From Mesonia maritima (GTDB lineage Bacteria > Bacteroidota > Bacteroidia > Flavobacteriales > Flavobacteriaceae), in assembly GCF_042433895.1 (NCBI RefSeq), contig NZ_JBHLUA010000007.1, positions 1 to 64,000 of the forward strand: 64,000 bases of DNA, in the 5' to 3' direction. The notes under the pieces were generated by a model. That model saw nothing but the letters and a program-made list of their open reading frames with translations, did not search any database and was not told the DNA's origin. Below, one piece after another: positions 24,157-33,316 of this stretch. Within the stretch, counting starts at the first letter, position 1. The number at the start of each line of letters is the position of its first letter. Position numbers and translations under genes: made by a program.

Positions 24157-24360
24157 TTAATGACTATGTCTTAATTCTTGGTTGAATTCAATTTTTTTTA
24201 ATTCTTGCAGAATATTTCGTGCGCGTTTATTTAAGGCATCACTTTTTTGTTTATTGCGTGGTGCAATTTCATAAGCTCTTCGCATAAGGTAGCAATATTT
24301 TGCTTTTAATTTTTCCCGTTTATTTTGGCTTTTTAGCCAGTCAAAAATTTTCATCTTCAT
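24157..24360 (-). CDS. Lacal_2735-like small helical protein
   Basis: A 67-residue, highly basic, helical protein. The core KREKLKAKYCYLMRRAYEIA..NKQKSDALNKRA matches the pattern I recall for the Lacal_2735 family (DUF6435), small proteins of marine Flavobacteriia with no known function. It has no signal peptide or membrane segment. It has its own terminator and seems monocistronic. Confidence 0.72.
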   Translation of the reverse strand: MKMKIFDWLKSQNKREKLKAKYCYLMRRAYEIAPRNKQKSDALNKRARNILQELKKIEFNQELRHSH

Positions 24361-24478
24361 TCTATCTTTTGTGTACTACCAAAGATAATAGATAGAATTA
24401 TTAAGAAATATTAAAACTCGTTAATCAAATAATAAAATATTTACCAAATTATAAAAGAAGGTTAATTATTTAACACAA

Positions 24479-24507
24479 AAAAGCCGATGGTTTACCCAAC
24501 GACTTTT
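24479..24507 (-). terminator. Probable terminator of the DUF4197 gene
   Basis: A 12-bp stem with two mismatches (24479-24490 with 24496-24507) is followed on the minus strand by TTTTTTGTGTT. It lies about 105 bp past the DUF4197 stop; nothing else is seen in 24361-24611. Confidence 0.5.
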
Positions 24508-24611
24508 CCTAACCCAAATATTTATTATGAGACACCCTAAATCTCGTTACAAAGATGAGGTGATTTTAAGATTTGTGTGTTAATTAAATATTAGCTTTCA
24601 GTTATTTAAGC

Positions 24612-25316
24612 TTAATCTTGTAAAGCGAAAACTCTTTTTAGCAAATCTGTGGTTCTAGAATTTATGTTAGTTCTAATTTCTTTTTCTTCTACCGCTATCA
24701 TGGTAAAAACTCCATCTAAAGCTTCTTGGGTGACGTAATCGGTTAAATCTGGATTTACATTTTGTGTTAATGGAATTGAATTATAGCGGGTAATAATATT
24801 ATTCCAAATTTGGTCTGCGCCAACTTTTGCAAACGAGTTTTTTATTACCGGATTAAATTTATTATATAATGCTGAAGAAGTTTTGTTCTCTAAATATTGT
24901 GTAGCCGAATTATCGGCGCCAAGCAGAATATTCTTCGCATCGGTAAATGTCATTTCTTGGACAGCATTTACAAAAATAGGCGTAGCTTCTTTTACGGCAT
25001 CTTCAGCAGCGCGATTTAACGCCATAATTCCTTCATCAGCTAAACTTCCTAAACCAATATCACGTAACCCTTGTTCTACTTTTTGTAATTCTTCCGGCAG
25101 TAAAATTTTCACCATTTCATTTCGGTAAAAACCATTAGTAGCAGTTAATTTTGAAACCTGTTCATCTATTCCTTTATCTAAAGCCTGTTTTAAGCCGTTG
25201 GCGATTTCAGTTTCAGAAATTCCGTAACCTTGGTTTGGCATATTTTCGGCAATGGTTTGTAATTCTGAACATGCATAGCATTGAAATAGTAAGAATAGAG
25301 CTAAAAATCGTTTCAT
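24612..25316 (-). CDS. DUF4197 family lipoprotein
   Basis: A 234-residue protein when started at the ATG at 25316 (MKRFLALFLLFQCYAC). That start gives a lipoprotein signal with Cys at residue 16; a longer form from 25373 would bury the signal and is unlikely. The body (EIANGLKQALDKGIDEQ, then KILLPEELQKVEQ, DEGIMALNRAAEDAVKEA and DYVTQEALDGVFTMIAVEE) is the helical DUF4197 domain, widespread in Gram-negative bacteria with no defined role. It is divergently placed from katA. Confidence 0.88.
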   Translation of the reverse strand: MKRFLALFLLFQCYACSELQTIAENMPNQGYGISETEIANGLKQALDKGIDEQVSKLTATNGFYRNEMVKILLPEELQKVEQGLRDIGLGSLADEGIMALNRAAEDAVKEATPIFVNAVQEMTFTDAKNILLGADNSATQYLENKTSSALYNKFNPVIKNSFAKVGADQIWNNIITRYNSIPLTQNVNPDLTDYVTQEALDGVFTMIAVEEKEIRTNINSRTTDLLKRVFALQD

Positions 25317-25496
25317 ATTTTTTGTTTTAAATGTACTAAAAAAATAAGATAACGATTCGTAGAGATTTTTCATTCTTTTCTGAATAATTAAAGTTATTTA
25401 TTATATAATTTATAAGATTACCTTATACTCAAATACTCATTATCGATTTTTAACATAATTTATTAAATCGTATATTTAGAATTATAAATAAATATT

Positions 25497-26966
25497 ATGA
25501 GTAAGAAAAAACTAACCACCGCATCTGGACGTCCTTTCGTAGAAAAAGAAGATTCTTTAAGTGTAGGAAGAAGAGGTCCATTACTATTAGAAGATTATGT
25601 GCTTCACGAAAGTATGGCACATTTTAATCGAGAACGAATTCCCGAGCGTGTTGTTCATGCAAAAGGTTCTGGTGCTTTCGGAACTTTCACGGTTACTAAC
25701 GATATTACTAAATATACCAAAGCAAAAATGTTTTCTGAAGTTGGTAAGAAAACCGATATGCTAGCTCGTTTTTCTACCGTTGGTGGAGAAAAAGGTTCAG
25801 CAGATTCAGATCGTGACCCTCGAGGATTCGCTTTAAAATTCTATACTGAAGATGGTAATTGGGACTTAGTTGGTAATAATACGCCAGTATTTTTTATTAA
25901 AGATCCTAAAAAGTTTGGTGATTTTATTCATACTCAAAAACGCCATCCGTTTACCAATATGAAATCGCAAACTATGCGTTGGGATTTTTGGTCATTAAAT
26001 CCAGAATCACTTCACCAAGTTTTAATTTTGATGAGTGACCGCGGGACACCTTATGGTTATCGCCATATGAACGGTTACGGTTCTCACACATTTTCTATGA
26101 TTAATGCAAATGATGAGCGTTTTTATGTGAAATTTCATTTTAAAACAGATCAAGGAATTAAAAATTTCACTGATGAAGAATCGGTAGAGATGGCAGGTAA
26201 AAATCCAGATTTTGCACAACAAGATTTACTGGAACACATTGAAGAAGGAAAATTCCCAACTTGGACCTTAAAAATCCAAGTAATGCCGGAAGAAGAAGCT
26301 AAAAATTATAAATGGAATCCATTCGATTTATCTAAAGTTTGGCCTCATGGAGATTACCCTTTAATTGAAGTAGGAAAAATGGAACTCAATAAAAACGCTG
26401 ATAATTATTTTGCTCAAATTGAACAATCTGCTTTTGCTCCGGCTCATATTGTAGATGGAATCGGTTATTCTCCAGATAAAATGTTACAGGGAAGATTACT
26501 TTCTTACCCCGATGCGCATCGTTACCGACTAGGAGCTAATTACGAGCAAATTCCTGTAAATCGGTGTCCTTATGCGGTTAACAATTATCAACGCGATGGA
26601 TTTATGACCGTGAGTGATAACGGCGGAAGATCAGAAAATTATTACCCAAATAGTTTTGATGATATGGAAGTTGATAAAGATTATAAATTAAAACCGCCAA
26701 GAGTAGACGATGCGGAAGCGGGTTGGTACGATAGAAATGCAGCTGAAAGTGGCGATGACGATCATTACACACAGCCTGGAAATCTATATCGAATAATGAG
26801 TGATGAAGCTAAAGCGAATTTAGTAAAAAACACAGTCGGTGCAATGAGTCAGATCGATGGTCCTAAAAAAGAAGAAATTACGCAGCGTCAATTAAAACAT
26901 TGGCAAAAAGCTGACCCCGAACTCGGAAGAAGAATTGCCGAAGGCTTAGGTGTTCAGATGAAATAA
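25497..26966 (+). CDS. katA: Heme catalase
   Basis: Converts hydrogen peroxide to water and oxygen. The 489-residue length fits small-subunit (clade 3) catalases. The catalytic His lies in RVVHAKGSGAFG (near residue 54), with the distal Asn in LVGNNTPVFF (near residue 127). The heme-binding Tyr is in RLLSYPDAHRYRLG (near residue 337). NADPH-type region residues around RHPFTNMKS are also present. Its start follows a run of AT-rich DNA with TATATTTA at 25470 as the only promoter-like element. A strong terminator follows. Confidence 0.97.
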   Translation: MSKKKLTTASGRPFVEKEDSLSVGRRGPLLLEDYVLHESMAHFNRERIPERVVHAKGSGAFGTFTVTNDITKYTKAKMFSEVGKKTDMLARFSTVGGEKGSADSDRDPRGFALKFYTEDGNWDLVGNNTPVFFIKDPKKFGDFIHTQKRHPFTNMKSQTMRWDFWSLNPESLHQVLILMSDRGTPYGYRHMNGYGSHTFSMINANDERFYVKFHFKTDQGIKNFTDEESVEMAGKNPDFAQQDLLEHIEEGKFPTWTLKIQVMPEEEAKNYKWNPFDLSKVWPHGDYPLIEVGKMELNKNADNYFAQIEQSAFAPAHIVDGIGYSPDKMLQGRLLSYPDAHRYRLGANYEQIPVNRCPYAVNNYQRDGFMTVSDNGGRSENYYPNSFDDMEVDKDYKLKPPRVDDAEAGWYDRNAAESGDDDHYTQPGNLYRIMSDEAKANLVKNTVGAMSQIDGPKKEEITQRQLKHWQKADPELGRRIAEGLGVQMK

Positions 26967-26987
26967 TTTTAAATTCATATAAAAATA

Positions 26988-27018
26988 AAAAACGCTCTAT
27001 TAAGAGCGTTTTTCTTTT
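26988..27018 (+). terminator. Intrinsic terminator of katA
   Basis: An 11-bp stem AAAAACGCTCT/AGAGCGTTTTT (26988-26998 with 27003-27013, loop ATTA) ends in a T-rich run. The A-rich 5' arm makes it potentially bidirectional. Confidence 0.9.
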
Positions 27019-27271
27019 TTTAATGTAAATGCGCAAACTTTACCCTGAGAAGCAGTAAAGCTGTAACTAAAACATGAATTTTGCCAAACAAATTATATTT
27101 ACCCCAAATAATAATCTGCTCGGCATTACAAAAATAGACCCAAGTATAGCGATAGCCAATACCCGATAAAGGGTATTTTAACAAAATTCAGCAAACGCAA
27201 TAAAATAATTATCTACTCAATTATTGCTAGTATTTTCGTAAATTTACGGTCCTAAAATTCAGAATAATTCA
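27014..27271 (+). promoter_or_regulatory. Leader region of icmF
   Basis: This gene-free stretch holds a small hairpin AATACCC/GGGTATT (27158-27177) with a short T run and a perfect 12-bp palindrome CGTAAATTTACG at 27237-27248, 23 bp before the start codon. A possible promoter is TTA at 27209, N19 and TATTTTCG at 27231. No cobalamin riboswitch elements were recognised. Confidence 0.4.
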
Positions 27272-30200
27272 ATGGAACAAGCGAAACCTTATAAGCCAAA
27301 ACATAAAGTAAGAATAGTAACCGCAGCCTCTTTATTCGACGGGCACGATGCAGCCATAAATATTATGCGTCGTATTATTCAGTCTACCGGAGTAGAAGTA
27401 ATTCATCTTGGTCACGATAGAAGTGTAGAAGAAGTAGTAAATACTGCAATTCAGGAAGATGCAAATGCCATTGCAATGACTTCTTATCAAGGCGGTCATA
27501 CCGAATATTTTAAATATATGTACGATCTTTTAAAAGAAAAAGGAGCAGAACATATTAAAATTTTCGGCGGTGGAGGTGGAGTAATTCTTCCTGACGAAAT
27601 AAAAGAATTACATGAATACGGAATTACTAGAATTTACTCTCCGGATGATGGTCGTGAACTTGGTTTACAGGGAATGATTAACGATTTGGTGAAACAATCA
27701 GATTACGCCATTGGTGATAAATTAAACGGAGAAGTAACAAAACTATCCAATAAAAAAGATAATGCCATTGCGCGATTAATTTCTTCAGCAGAAAATTTCC
27801 CAGAGATTGCAAAGGAAAGCTTAGATGAAATTCACGAGAAAAATAAGAGTATAAAAACTCCGGTTTTAGGAATTACCGGAACCGGTGGAGCAGGAAAATC
27901 ATCTTTAGTAGACGAATTAGTACGTCGTTTTTTAGTTGATTTTGAAGATAAGACGATCGGGATTATTTCTGTAGATCCTTCCAAGCGAAAAACTGGTGGC
28001 GCTTTATTAGGTGATCGTATTCGTATGAATGCGATTAATTCGCCTCGAGTTTATATGCGTTCGTTGGCTACGCGTCAAAGTAATTTAGCACTTTCAAAAT
28101 ATGTGCAAGAAGCCATTGAAGTGTTGAAAGCTGCAGAGTACGATTTAATTATTTTAGAAACTTCAGGAATCGGCCAGAGCGATACCGAAATTTTAGATCA
28201 TTCTGATGTTTCTCTATATGTGATGACACCTGAGTTTGGTGCGGCCACACAATTGGAGAAGATAGATATGCTTGATTTCGCAGATATTGTTGCTATCAAT
28301 AAATTTGATAAACGTGGCGCTTTAGACGCGTTACGCGATGTGAAAAAACAATATCAACGCAATCATCAATTGTGGCATGAAGATGCAGATAAACTTCCGG
28401 TTTTTGGAACCATCGCTTCGCAGTTTAACGATCCGGGAATGAATACGCTCTACAAAAAAATTATGGATACTATAGAAGAGCGTACCGAAGCGAACTTAAA
28501 AAGCGATTACCATATTTCTGAAGAAATGTCAGAAAAAATTTATGTAATTCCACCGAAGCGTGTTCGTTACCTTTCAGAAATTTCAGAAAATAATCGTGGT
28601 TACGATGAAAAAGTTGAAAGTCAGGTTGAGGTTGCTCAAAAGCTTTACGGAATTTATAAAACTATAGAATCAGTTACCAACACTAAAATCGAACTTACTA
28701 AAAATGGGTTAGATGAAGAAGCTTTGCAAGAAGCTGTTACAGAAGATAATCAGGATTTAGTCGATTTATTGAAAAAAGAGTTCGACCGTGTAAAAATGGA
28801 TTTCGATCCGTATAACTGGGAAGAGATTTTACAATGGGAAGACACCGTAAAAAAATATCAAGACCCTATTTATACCTTTAAAGTTCGCGATAAAGAATTA
28901 AAAATAGAAACACATACCGAATCACTTTCACACACACAAATTCCAAAAGTCGCCTTGCCAAAATATAAAGCTTGGGGAGATTTATTAAAATGGATTTTAC
29001 AAGAAAATGTGCCAGGGAAATTTCCTTACACCGCTGGTTTGTATCCGTTTAAACGTCAAGGTGAAGATCCAACACGAATGTTTGCTGGCGAAGGCGGACC
29101 CGAACGTACCAACCGTCGTTTTCATTACGTGAGTTTAGGTTTACCGGCAAAACGACTTTCTACCGCTTTTGATTCGGTTACACTTTATGGAAATGATCCC
29201 GATCATCGACCAGATATTTATGGAAAAATAGGAAATGCCGGTGTTTCGATTTGCTGTTTAGATGATGCGAAAAAACTGTATTCCGGTTTCGATTTGGCGC
29301 ATCATTTAACTTCTGTTAGTATGACCATTAACGGTCCGGCGCCAATGTTGCTTGGTTTCTTTATGAATGCGGCAATCGATCAGCAATGTGAAAAGTACAT
29401 TAAAGAAAATGGTTTAGAAGATGAAGTAGAGCAAAAAATCGTTAAAATCTACAAGCAAAGTGGAATTGAACGTCCCACATATCGCGGAGAATTACCGGAA
29501 GGAAATAATGGGTTAGGATTAATGCTGTTAGGAATTACAGGAGATCGTGTTCTTCCTGCCGATGTTTATGAGAAAATTAAACACGAAACCATGGCGGTAG
29601 TTCGCGGTACGGTTCAAGCAGATATTTTAAAAGAAGATCAGGCGCAAAACACCTGTATTTTTTCTACTGAATTCGCTTTACGCTTAATGGGGGATGTGCA
29701 GGAATATTTTATTCAGAATAAAGTACGTAATTTCTATTCGGTTTCTATTTCCGGTTATCATATTGCGGAAGCTGGAGCCAACCCGATTACGCAATTAGCG
29801 CTGACTTTGGCAAACGGTTTCACTTATGTGGAATATTATTTAAGCCGCGGAATGGATATTAATAAATTTGGTCCAAACCTTTCCTTTTTCTTCTCTAACG
29901 GAATTGATCCGGAATACGCTGTCATCGGTCGTGTAGCGAGAAGAATTTGGTCAAAAGCTTTAAAAGATAAATATAATGCTAATCCGCGTGCGCAAATGTT
30001 GAAGTATCATATTCAAACGTCTGGTAGATCGTTGCACGCGCAAGAAATAGATTTTAACGATATTCGTACGACGCTTCAAGCGCTGTATGCGATTTACGAT
30101 AACTGTAATTCATTACATACCAATGCTTATGATGAAGCGATTACGACTCCGACCGAAGAATCGGTGAGACGTGCGATGGCAATTCAGCTCATTATCAATA

Positions 30201-30703
30201 AAGAATTAGGATTGGCGAAAAACGAAAATCCAATTCAAGGTTCTTTTATTATTGAAGAATTAACCGATTTGGTAGAAGAAGCTGTTCTTCAAGAATTCGA
30301 TAGAATTACCGAACGTGGCGGTGTGCTTGGAGCGATGGAAACGATGTATCAACGCTCGAAAATTCAGGAAGAAAGCTTGTATTACGAAACGTTAAAACAT
30401 AATGGTGACTTCCCAATTATTGGGGTAAACACCTTCTTAAGTAGTAAAGGTTCGCCAACGGTAACACCGGGAGAAGTAATTAGAGCGACAGAAGAAGAGA
30501 AGCAATTCCAAATTAAAACGCTTGAAAAATTACATAAAACTTATGAAGATAGTGCCGATGAAGCTTTAGATAAAGTGAAAAAGGCGGCAATTCATAACGA
30601 AAATATGTTTGAAGAACTTATGGAAGCCACGAAAGTTTGTTCTTTGGGACAAATTACAGAAGCTTTATTTGAAGTTGGCGGTCAATACCGACGAAATATG
30701 TAA
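27272..30703 (+). CDS. icmF: Fused isobutyryl-CoA mutase (IcmF)
   Basis: An adenosylcobalamin enzyme of 1143 residues that interconverts isobutyryl-CoA and n-butyryl-CoA. Domains in order: B12-binding domain (about 10-150; LFDGHDAA with His 25 as cobalt ligand), a MeaB-like G-protein chaperone (about 190-410; P-loop GTGGAGKSS, NKFD), a helical linker, and the mutase TIM-barrel domain (about 560-1143). The substrate-pocket segment YPFKRQGEDPTRMFAGEGGPE is the IcmF type. Methylmalonyl-CoA mutase instead has a Tyr and an Arg in this region. The chaperone order distinguishes it from mutase pairs. It is monocistronic with a terminator. Confidence 0.95.
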   Translation: MEQAKPYKPKHKVRIVTAASLFDGHDAAINIMRRIIQSTGVEVIHLGHDRSVEEVVNTAIQEDANAIAMTSYQGGHTEYFKYMYDLLKEKGAEHIKIFGGGGGVILPDEIKELHEYGITRIYSPDDGRELGLQGMINDLVKQSDYAIGDKLNGEVTKLSNKKDNAIARLISSAENFPEIAKESLDEIHEKNKSIKTPVLGITGTGGAGKSSLVDELVRRFLVDFEDKTIGIISVDPSKRKTGGALLGDRIRMNAINSPRVYMRSLATRQSNLALSKYVQEAIEVLKAAEYDLIILETSGIGQSDTEILDHSDVSLYVMTPEFGAATQLEKIDMLDFADIVAINKFDKRGALDALRDVKKQYQRNHQLWHEDADKLPVFGTIASQFNDPGMNTLYKKIMDTIEERTEANLKSDYHISEEMSEKIYVIPPKRVRYLSEISENNRGYDEKVESQVEVAQKLYGIYKTIESVTNTKIELTKNGLDEEALQEAVTEDNQDLVDLLKKEFDRVKMDFDPYNWEEILQWEDTVKKYQDPIYTFKVRDKELKIETHTESLSHTQIPKVALPKYKAWGDLLKWILQENVPGKFPYTAGLYPFKRQGEDPTRMFAGEGGPERTNRRFHYVSLGLPAKRLSTAFDSVTLYGNDPDHRPDIYGKIGNAGVSICCLDDAKKLYSGFDLAHHLTSVSMTINGPAPMLLGFFMNAAIDQQCEKYIKENGLEDEVEQKIVKIYKQSGIERPTYRGELPEGNNGLGLMLLGITGDRVLPADVYEKIKHETMAVVRGTVQADILKEDQAQNTCIFSTEFALRLMGDVQEYFIQNKVRNFYSVSISGYHIAEAGANPITQLALTLANGFTYVEYYLSRGMDINKFGPNLSFFFSNGIDPEYAVIGRVARRIWSKALKDKYNANPRAQMLKYHIQTSGRSLHAQEIDFNDIRTTLQALYAIYDNCNSLHTNAYDEAITTPTEESVRRAMAIQLIINKELGLAKNENPIQGSFIIEELTDLVEEAVLQEFDRITERGGVLGAMETMYQRSKIQEESLYYETLKHNGDFPIIGVNTFLSSKGSPTVTPGEVIRATEEEKQFQIKTLEKLHKTYEDSADEALDKVKKAAIHNENMFEELMEATKVCSLGQITEALFEVGGQYRRNM

Positions 30704-30726
30704 TTTTCAAACTTATAGTATTATAT

Positions 30727-30760
30727 AAACGGCTTGTTTTTTTAAAAGCAAGCCGTTTTT
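30727..30760 (+). terminator. Intrinsic terminator of icmF
   Basis: A 10-bp perfect stem AAACGGCTTG/CAAGCCGTTT (30727-30736 with 30749-30758) ends in TTTTT. Confidence 0.88.
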
Positions 30761-30874
30761 ACTTAACAAGTATTAACTAAAAATCATAGAATAGTTAAAT
30801 AAAATTCAATTAGCAAAGTGTTAATATAGAATAACATATCTATCGCCGATCTTTACAAAAAAGATACAATAGAA

Positions 30875-31093
30875 ATGAAAAATTATACACTTTGGTTTTT
30901 AGGTTTAGCATTGCTAACAGGTTTATTAGGATTTTATCCTGGTATGGATTTCTTCGGAATTAAGGCTGTAAGAATATTTTTTATCATTTTTACAGATTTA
31001 CTGATTGTTTCTTTATTGGCAAAAGGACTTTTTCCATCGAGATTGGTTGCAGTTAAACAACAAAAAAATAATAAACCAATTCATCAGAAATAA
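30875..31093 (+). CDS. Putative small two-helix membrane protein
   Basis: A 72-residue protein with two hydrophobic segments (about residues 5-25 and 32-50) and a basic, hydrophilic tail (QQKNNKPIHQK). I do not recognise a family. It lies alone between the icmF terminator and the DUF1684 gene, 42 bp before the latter. The hydrophobic pattern and the positive-inside tail favour a real protein, but it could be spurious. Confidence 0.55.
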   Translation: MKNYTLWFLGLALLTGLLGFYPGMDFFGIKAVRIFFIIFTDLLIVSLLAKGLFPSRLVAVKQQKNNKPIHQK

Positions 31094-31107
31094 ATAGAAT
31101 TTCATAC

Positions 31108-31115
31108 TACATTTG
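31108..31115 (+). promoter_or_regulatory. Candidate -7 element of the DUF1684 gene
   Basis: TACATTTG fits TAnnTTTG and lies 20 bp before the start codon at 31136. No clear -33 TTG is present. Confidence 0.45.
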
Positions 31116-31135
31116 CCTAACTAATATAACGAATA

Positions 31136-31771
31136 ATGAAGTACTTATTTTTAGGCATCATTTTGTTTTCCTTGCAATTAAAAGCGCAAACGTTAAATAA
31201 ATCTTCTTTAATTGCTGAATCGAAATTACATCAGGAAAAATTAAATAAAGATTTTTTAAACGAAGAAGAATCTCCGCTTTCAGAAAAAGATAGAGCTGTA
31301 TTTAAGGGACTTGACTTTTTTCCTATCAACGAAAAATATATTGTTCAAGCGAAATTTATAAGAACTCCTTATGAATCGCCTTTTACAATGGCAACCAGCA
31401 CCGATCGAAAGTCAATTTATTTGAAATATGGAGAGCTTTCGTTTAAAATTGATGGGAAAATATTCTCATTAAATGTTTATCAAAATCAGCGTTTATTGAG
31501 TGATCCTGAATATAAAGATTATCTTTTTATTCCATTTACCGATCTTACCAACGGAAATGAAACTTATGAAGTCGGGCGTTATTTAGATTTTAGCATCCCG
31601 AAAAGTAATACCGTAATTTTAGATTTCAATAAAGCTTACAATCCTTATTGCGCGTATAGCGGAAATTATTCTTGTCCTATTCCGCCCGAAGAAAACCATT
31701 TAGAAATTGAAATAAAAGCAGGTGTAAAAAAATATTACTCACCTTCTTCAAAAGAAAAAAAGATCAATTAA
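31136..31771 (+). CDS. DUF1684 family exported protein
   Basis: A 211-residue exported protein with signal peptide ending LQLKAQ. The family hallmark at the C-terminal side is clear: DFNKAYNPYCAYSGNYSCPIPPEEN, followed by LEIEIKAGVKKY. Here I quote the two halves NPYCAYSGNYSCP and IPPEENHLEIEI as the recognisable core. DUF1684 proteins are widespread in bacteria and uncharacterised. Two Cys in the core could form a disulfide. It converges on crcB with an 8-bp overlap. Confidence 0.9.
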   Translation: MKYLFLGIILFSLQLKAQTLNKSSLIAESKLHQEKLNKDFLNEEESPLSEKDRAVFKGLDFFPINEKYIVQAKFIRTPYESPFTMATSTDRKSIYLKYGELSFKIDGKIFSLNVYQNQRLLSDPEYKDYLFIPFTDLTNGNETYEVGRYLDFSIPKSNTVILDFNKAYNPYCAYSGNYSCPIPPEENHLEIEIKAGVKKYYSPSSKEKKIN

Positions 31772-32135
31772 ATTTTACGAGCCAAATTCCTAAGAAAACA
31801 GCTAGAAATCCTAAAATTATACTGGCTAACGTATAAATAGCAAAACTGGCAAAATCCCCCGATTTTAAAAAAATATGATTTTCATAAGCGAAGGTCGAAA
31901 AAGTTGTGAAACCACCACAAAATCCGGTGGCTAACAACAAAGCTGTAGTTTCACTTATATTCTCATTTTTTACAACATAGCCTAATATAATTCCGATTAA
32001 AAAACTGCCAATTATATTCGCAGCAAATGTTCCATAAGGAATTCCGCTAGACGGACTATTTAACCATTTGCTAATTAAATATCGCAAAACACTTCCGAAA
32101 CCGCCCCCAATAAAAACTAGTGCGAGTTGTTTCAT
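31764..32135 (-). CDS. crcB: Fluoride channel CrcB/Fluc
   Basis: Inner-membrane fluoride exporter of 123 residues, working as an antiparallel dimer. The family motifs GGGFGSVLRYLISKW (residues 10-24), FAANIIGSFLIG and GFCGGFTTFSTFAYE (the conserved Gly-Phe-Thr-Thr-Phe-Ser-Thr-Phe stretch, near residue 72) are intact, with four transmembrane helices. It follows the SRPBCC/GyrI gene by 3 bp and is read with it. No fluoride riboswitch was seen; only one copy occurs here. Confidence 0.94.
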   Translation of the reverse strand: MKQLALVFIGGGFGSVLRYLISKWLNSPSSGIPYGTFAANIIGSFLIGIILGYVVKNENISETTALLLATGFCGGFTTFSTFAYENHIFLKSGDFASFAIYTLASIILGFLAVFLGIWLVKFN

Positions 32136-32138
32136 AAA

Positions 32139-33227
32139 TTAATAAATAGGTTTAACAGGAATTATATTTTCAGTGTTATCGGCATCTTGCACAGGAATAT
32201 AAATTTCGGTAACCCAATTTGCCGGATTTTTTGTTTCGCTTGGTTGGGTTACATAAACTTCAAAAGGTTTAGCATTTGGTTTACGAACAATATTTTCATT
32301 TTGCTGAATAAAACTTTCCAGTTTCGCCCAAGTTTCACTTAAATTTTTATAATCACCTTTTAATGTCGCTTTTACAACTTTTTGGCTTTCTAAAAATCCG
32401 CATAAAACCGTGTTTTCCCCACCTGCCGGTGTAACTTTATTTGGAGTAGGAATTGCAGCAGAAATAATTACAGTTCCATTTTCTTCATCAATAGTATTAT
32501 AAAGTGTGAAAGGAGAACCGCTTATTTGAAGATTATTTGTTTCCATATAATTATAAACCTGCGGTAACATTTGGCTCATTTTATTTCGTAAAGCTTCCGG
32601 TGTAAATCGTGACGCAGTTGTGTTGTACATATAATAACCGCCGCTATGTTGCGTAATTCCATCTACATTAATATCATAAACTTCCATTTTTTTCTTTACC
32701 ACTTCAGAAAGATTTTGCAAACCTTTAGTGAACATAGGCTGGATCATTTGAGCCATCGTACTGTCCTGTGTAGCTTGATAAGCCTTTTCCATAAAACTTT
32801 GTTCACCCTTCATTCCCCACGTAACCAATGTTCCTTTTTCTTTTTCTTCAAAATTCCAATATACCGTACTTTTTGATTCTCCAAAAGGCGTGTCAAAAGT
32901 AATTTGCTGAGTAATTGATTTTGGCGGAATAACTTCTGTGGTTTTCATTTTTCCATCCATAGATTCATCTCCTTCCCAAGAATAACTAGCACCTTCTCCA
33001 CTTGTTGTATCGGCATACGTAACAACCATATTTGGATCTTCCTCTTTCCACGGTCCCCAGTTTTCCCAGGTTTTATATTCGTTCACTTCGTTAAAAAGTA
33101 ACTCTCGTGGTGCCTCAATAAGCATGGTTTCTTCAACTTGGTAATCGCCATCTAAAGTTGCGACATAAATAGCGCCGCCAATTAAAACGATAAGTAGAAG
33201 AAAAAAAAGGTATTTTAGGATTTTCAT
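32139..33227 (-). CDS. SRPBCC domain plus GyrI-like effector-binding domain protein
   Basis: A 362-residue protein with one N-terminal membrane segment (about residues 4-23) that probably anchors it. Residues about 30-160 form an SRPBCC/START-like ligand-binding fold (APRELLFNEVNEYKTWENWGPW is the typical opening). Residues about 180-355 form a GyrI/AraC effector-binding-like domain (HSGGYYMYNTTASRFTPEALRN, ending YVTQPSETKNPANWVTEIYIPV). The ligand is unknown. It is co-transcribed with crcB (3-bp gap) and divergent from the M49 peptidase gene. Confidence 0.85.
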   Translation of the reverse strand: MKILKYLFFLLLIVLIGGAIYVATLDGDYQVEETMLIEAPRELLFNEVNEYKTWENWGPWKEEDPNMVVTYADTTSGEGASYSWEGDESMDGKMKTTEVIPPKSITQQITFDTPFGESKSTVYWNFEEKEKGTLVTWGMKGEQSFMEKAYQATQDSTMAQMIQPMFTKGLQNLSEVVKKKMEVYDINVDGITQHSGGYYMYNTTASRFTPEALRNKMSQMLPQVYNYMETNNLQISGSPFTLYNTIDEENGTVIISAAIPTPNKVTPAGGENTVLCGFLESQKVVKATLKGDYKNLSETWAKLESFIQQNENIVRKPNAKPFEVYVTQPSETKNPANWVTEIYIPVQDADNTENIIPVKPIY

Positions 33228-33260
33228 AAAGCGTTTGTTGGTTTTGAATAGCTAATATAG

Positions 33261-33291
33261 TTAATTTACAAAATGTTAATTACTACATTTG
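33261..33291 (+). promoter_or_regulatory. Promoter of the M49 peptidase gene
   Basis: TTA at 33261-33263 (a -33 variant), a 20-bp spacer and TACATTTG at 33284-33291 fit the Bacteroidota promoter. The start codon is 25 bp downstream. Confidence 0.6.
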
Positions 33292-33316
33292 TAAAAAATC
33301 AATAAATTTTTCACTA

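Noticed and set aside
27014..27271. Cobalamin riboswitch before icmF
   Set aside because: No B12-box-like or conserved kissing-loop elements recognised; adenosylcobalamin users are not usually controlled this way.
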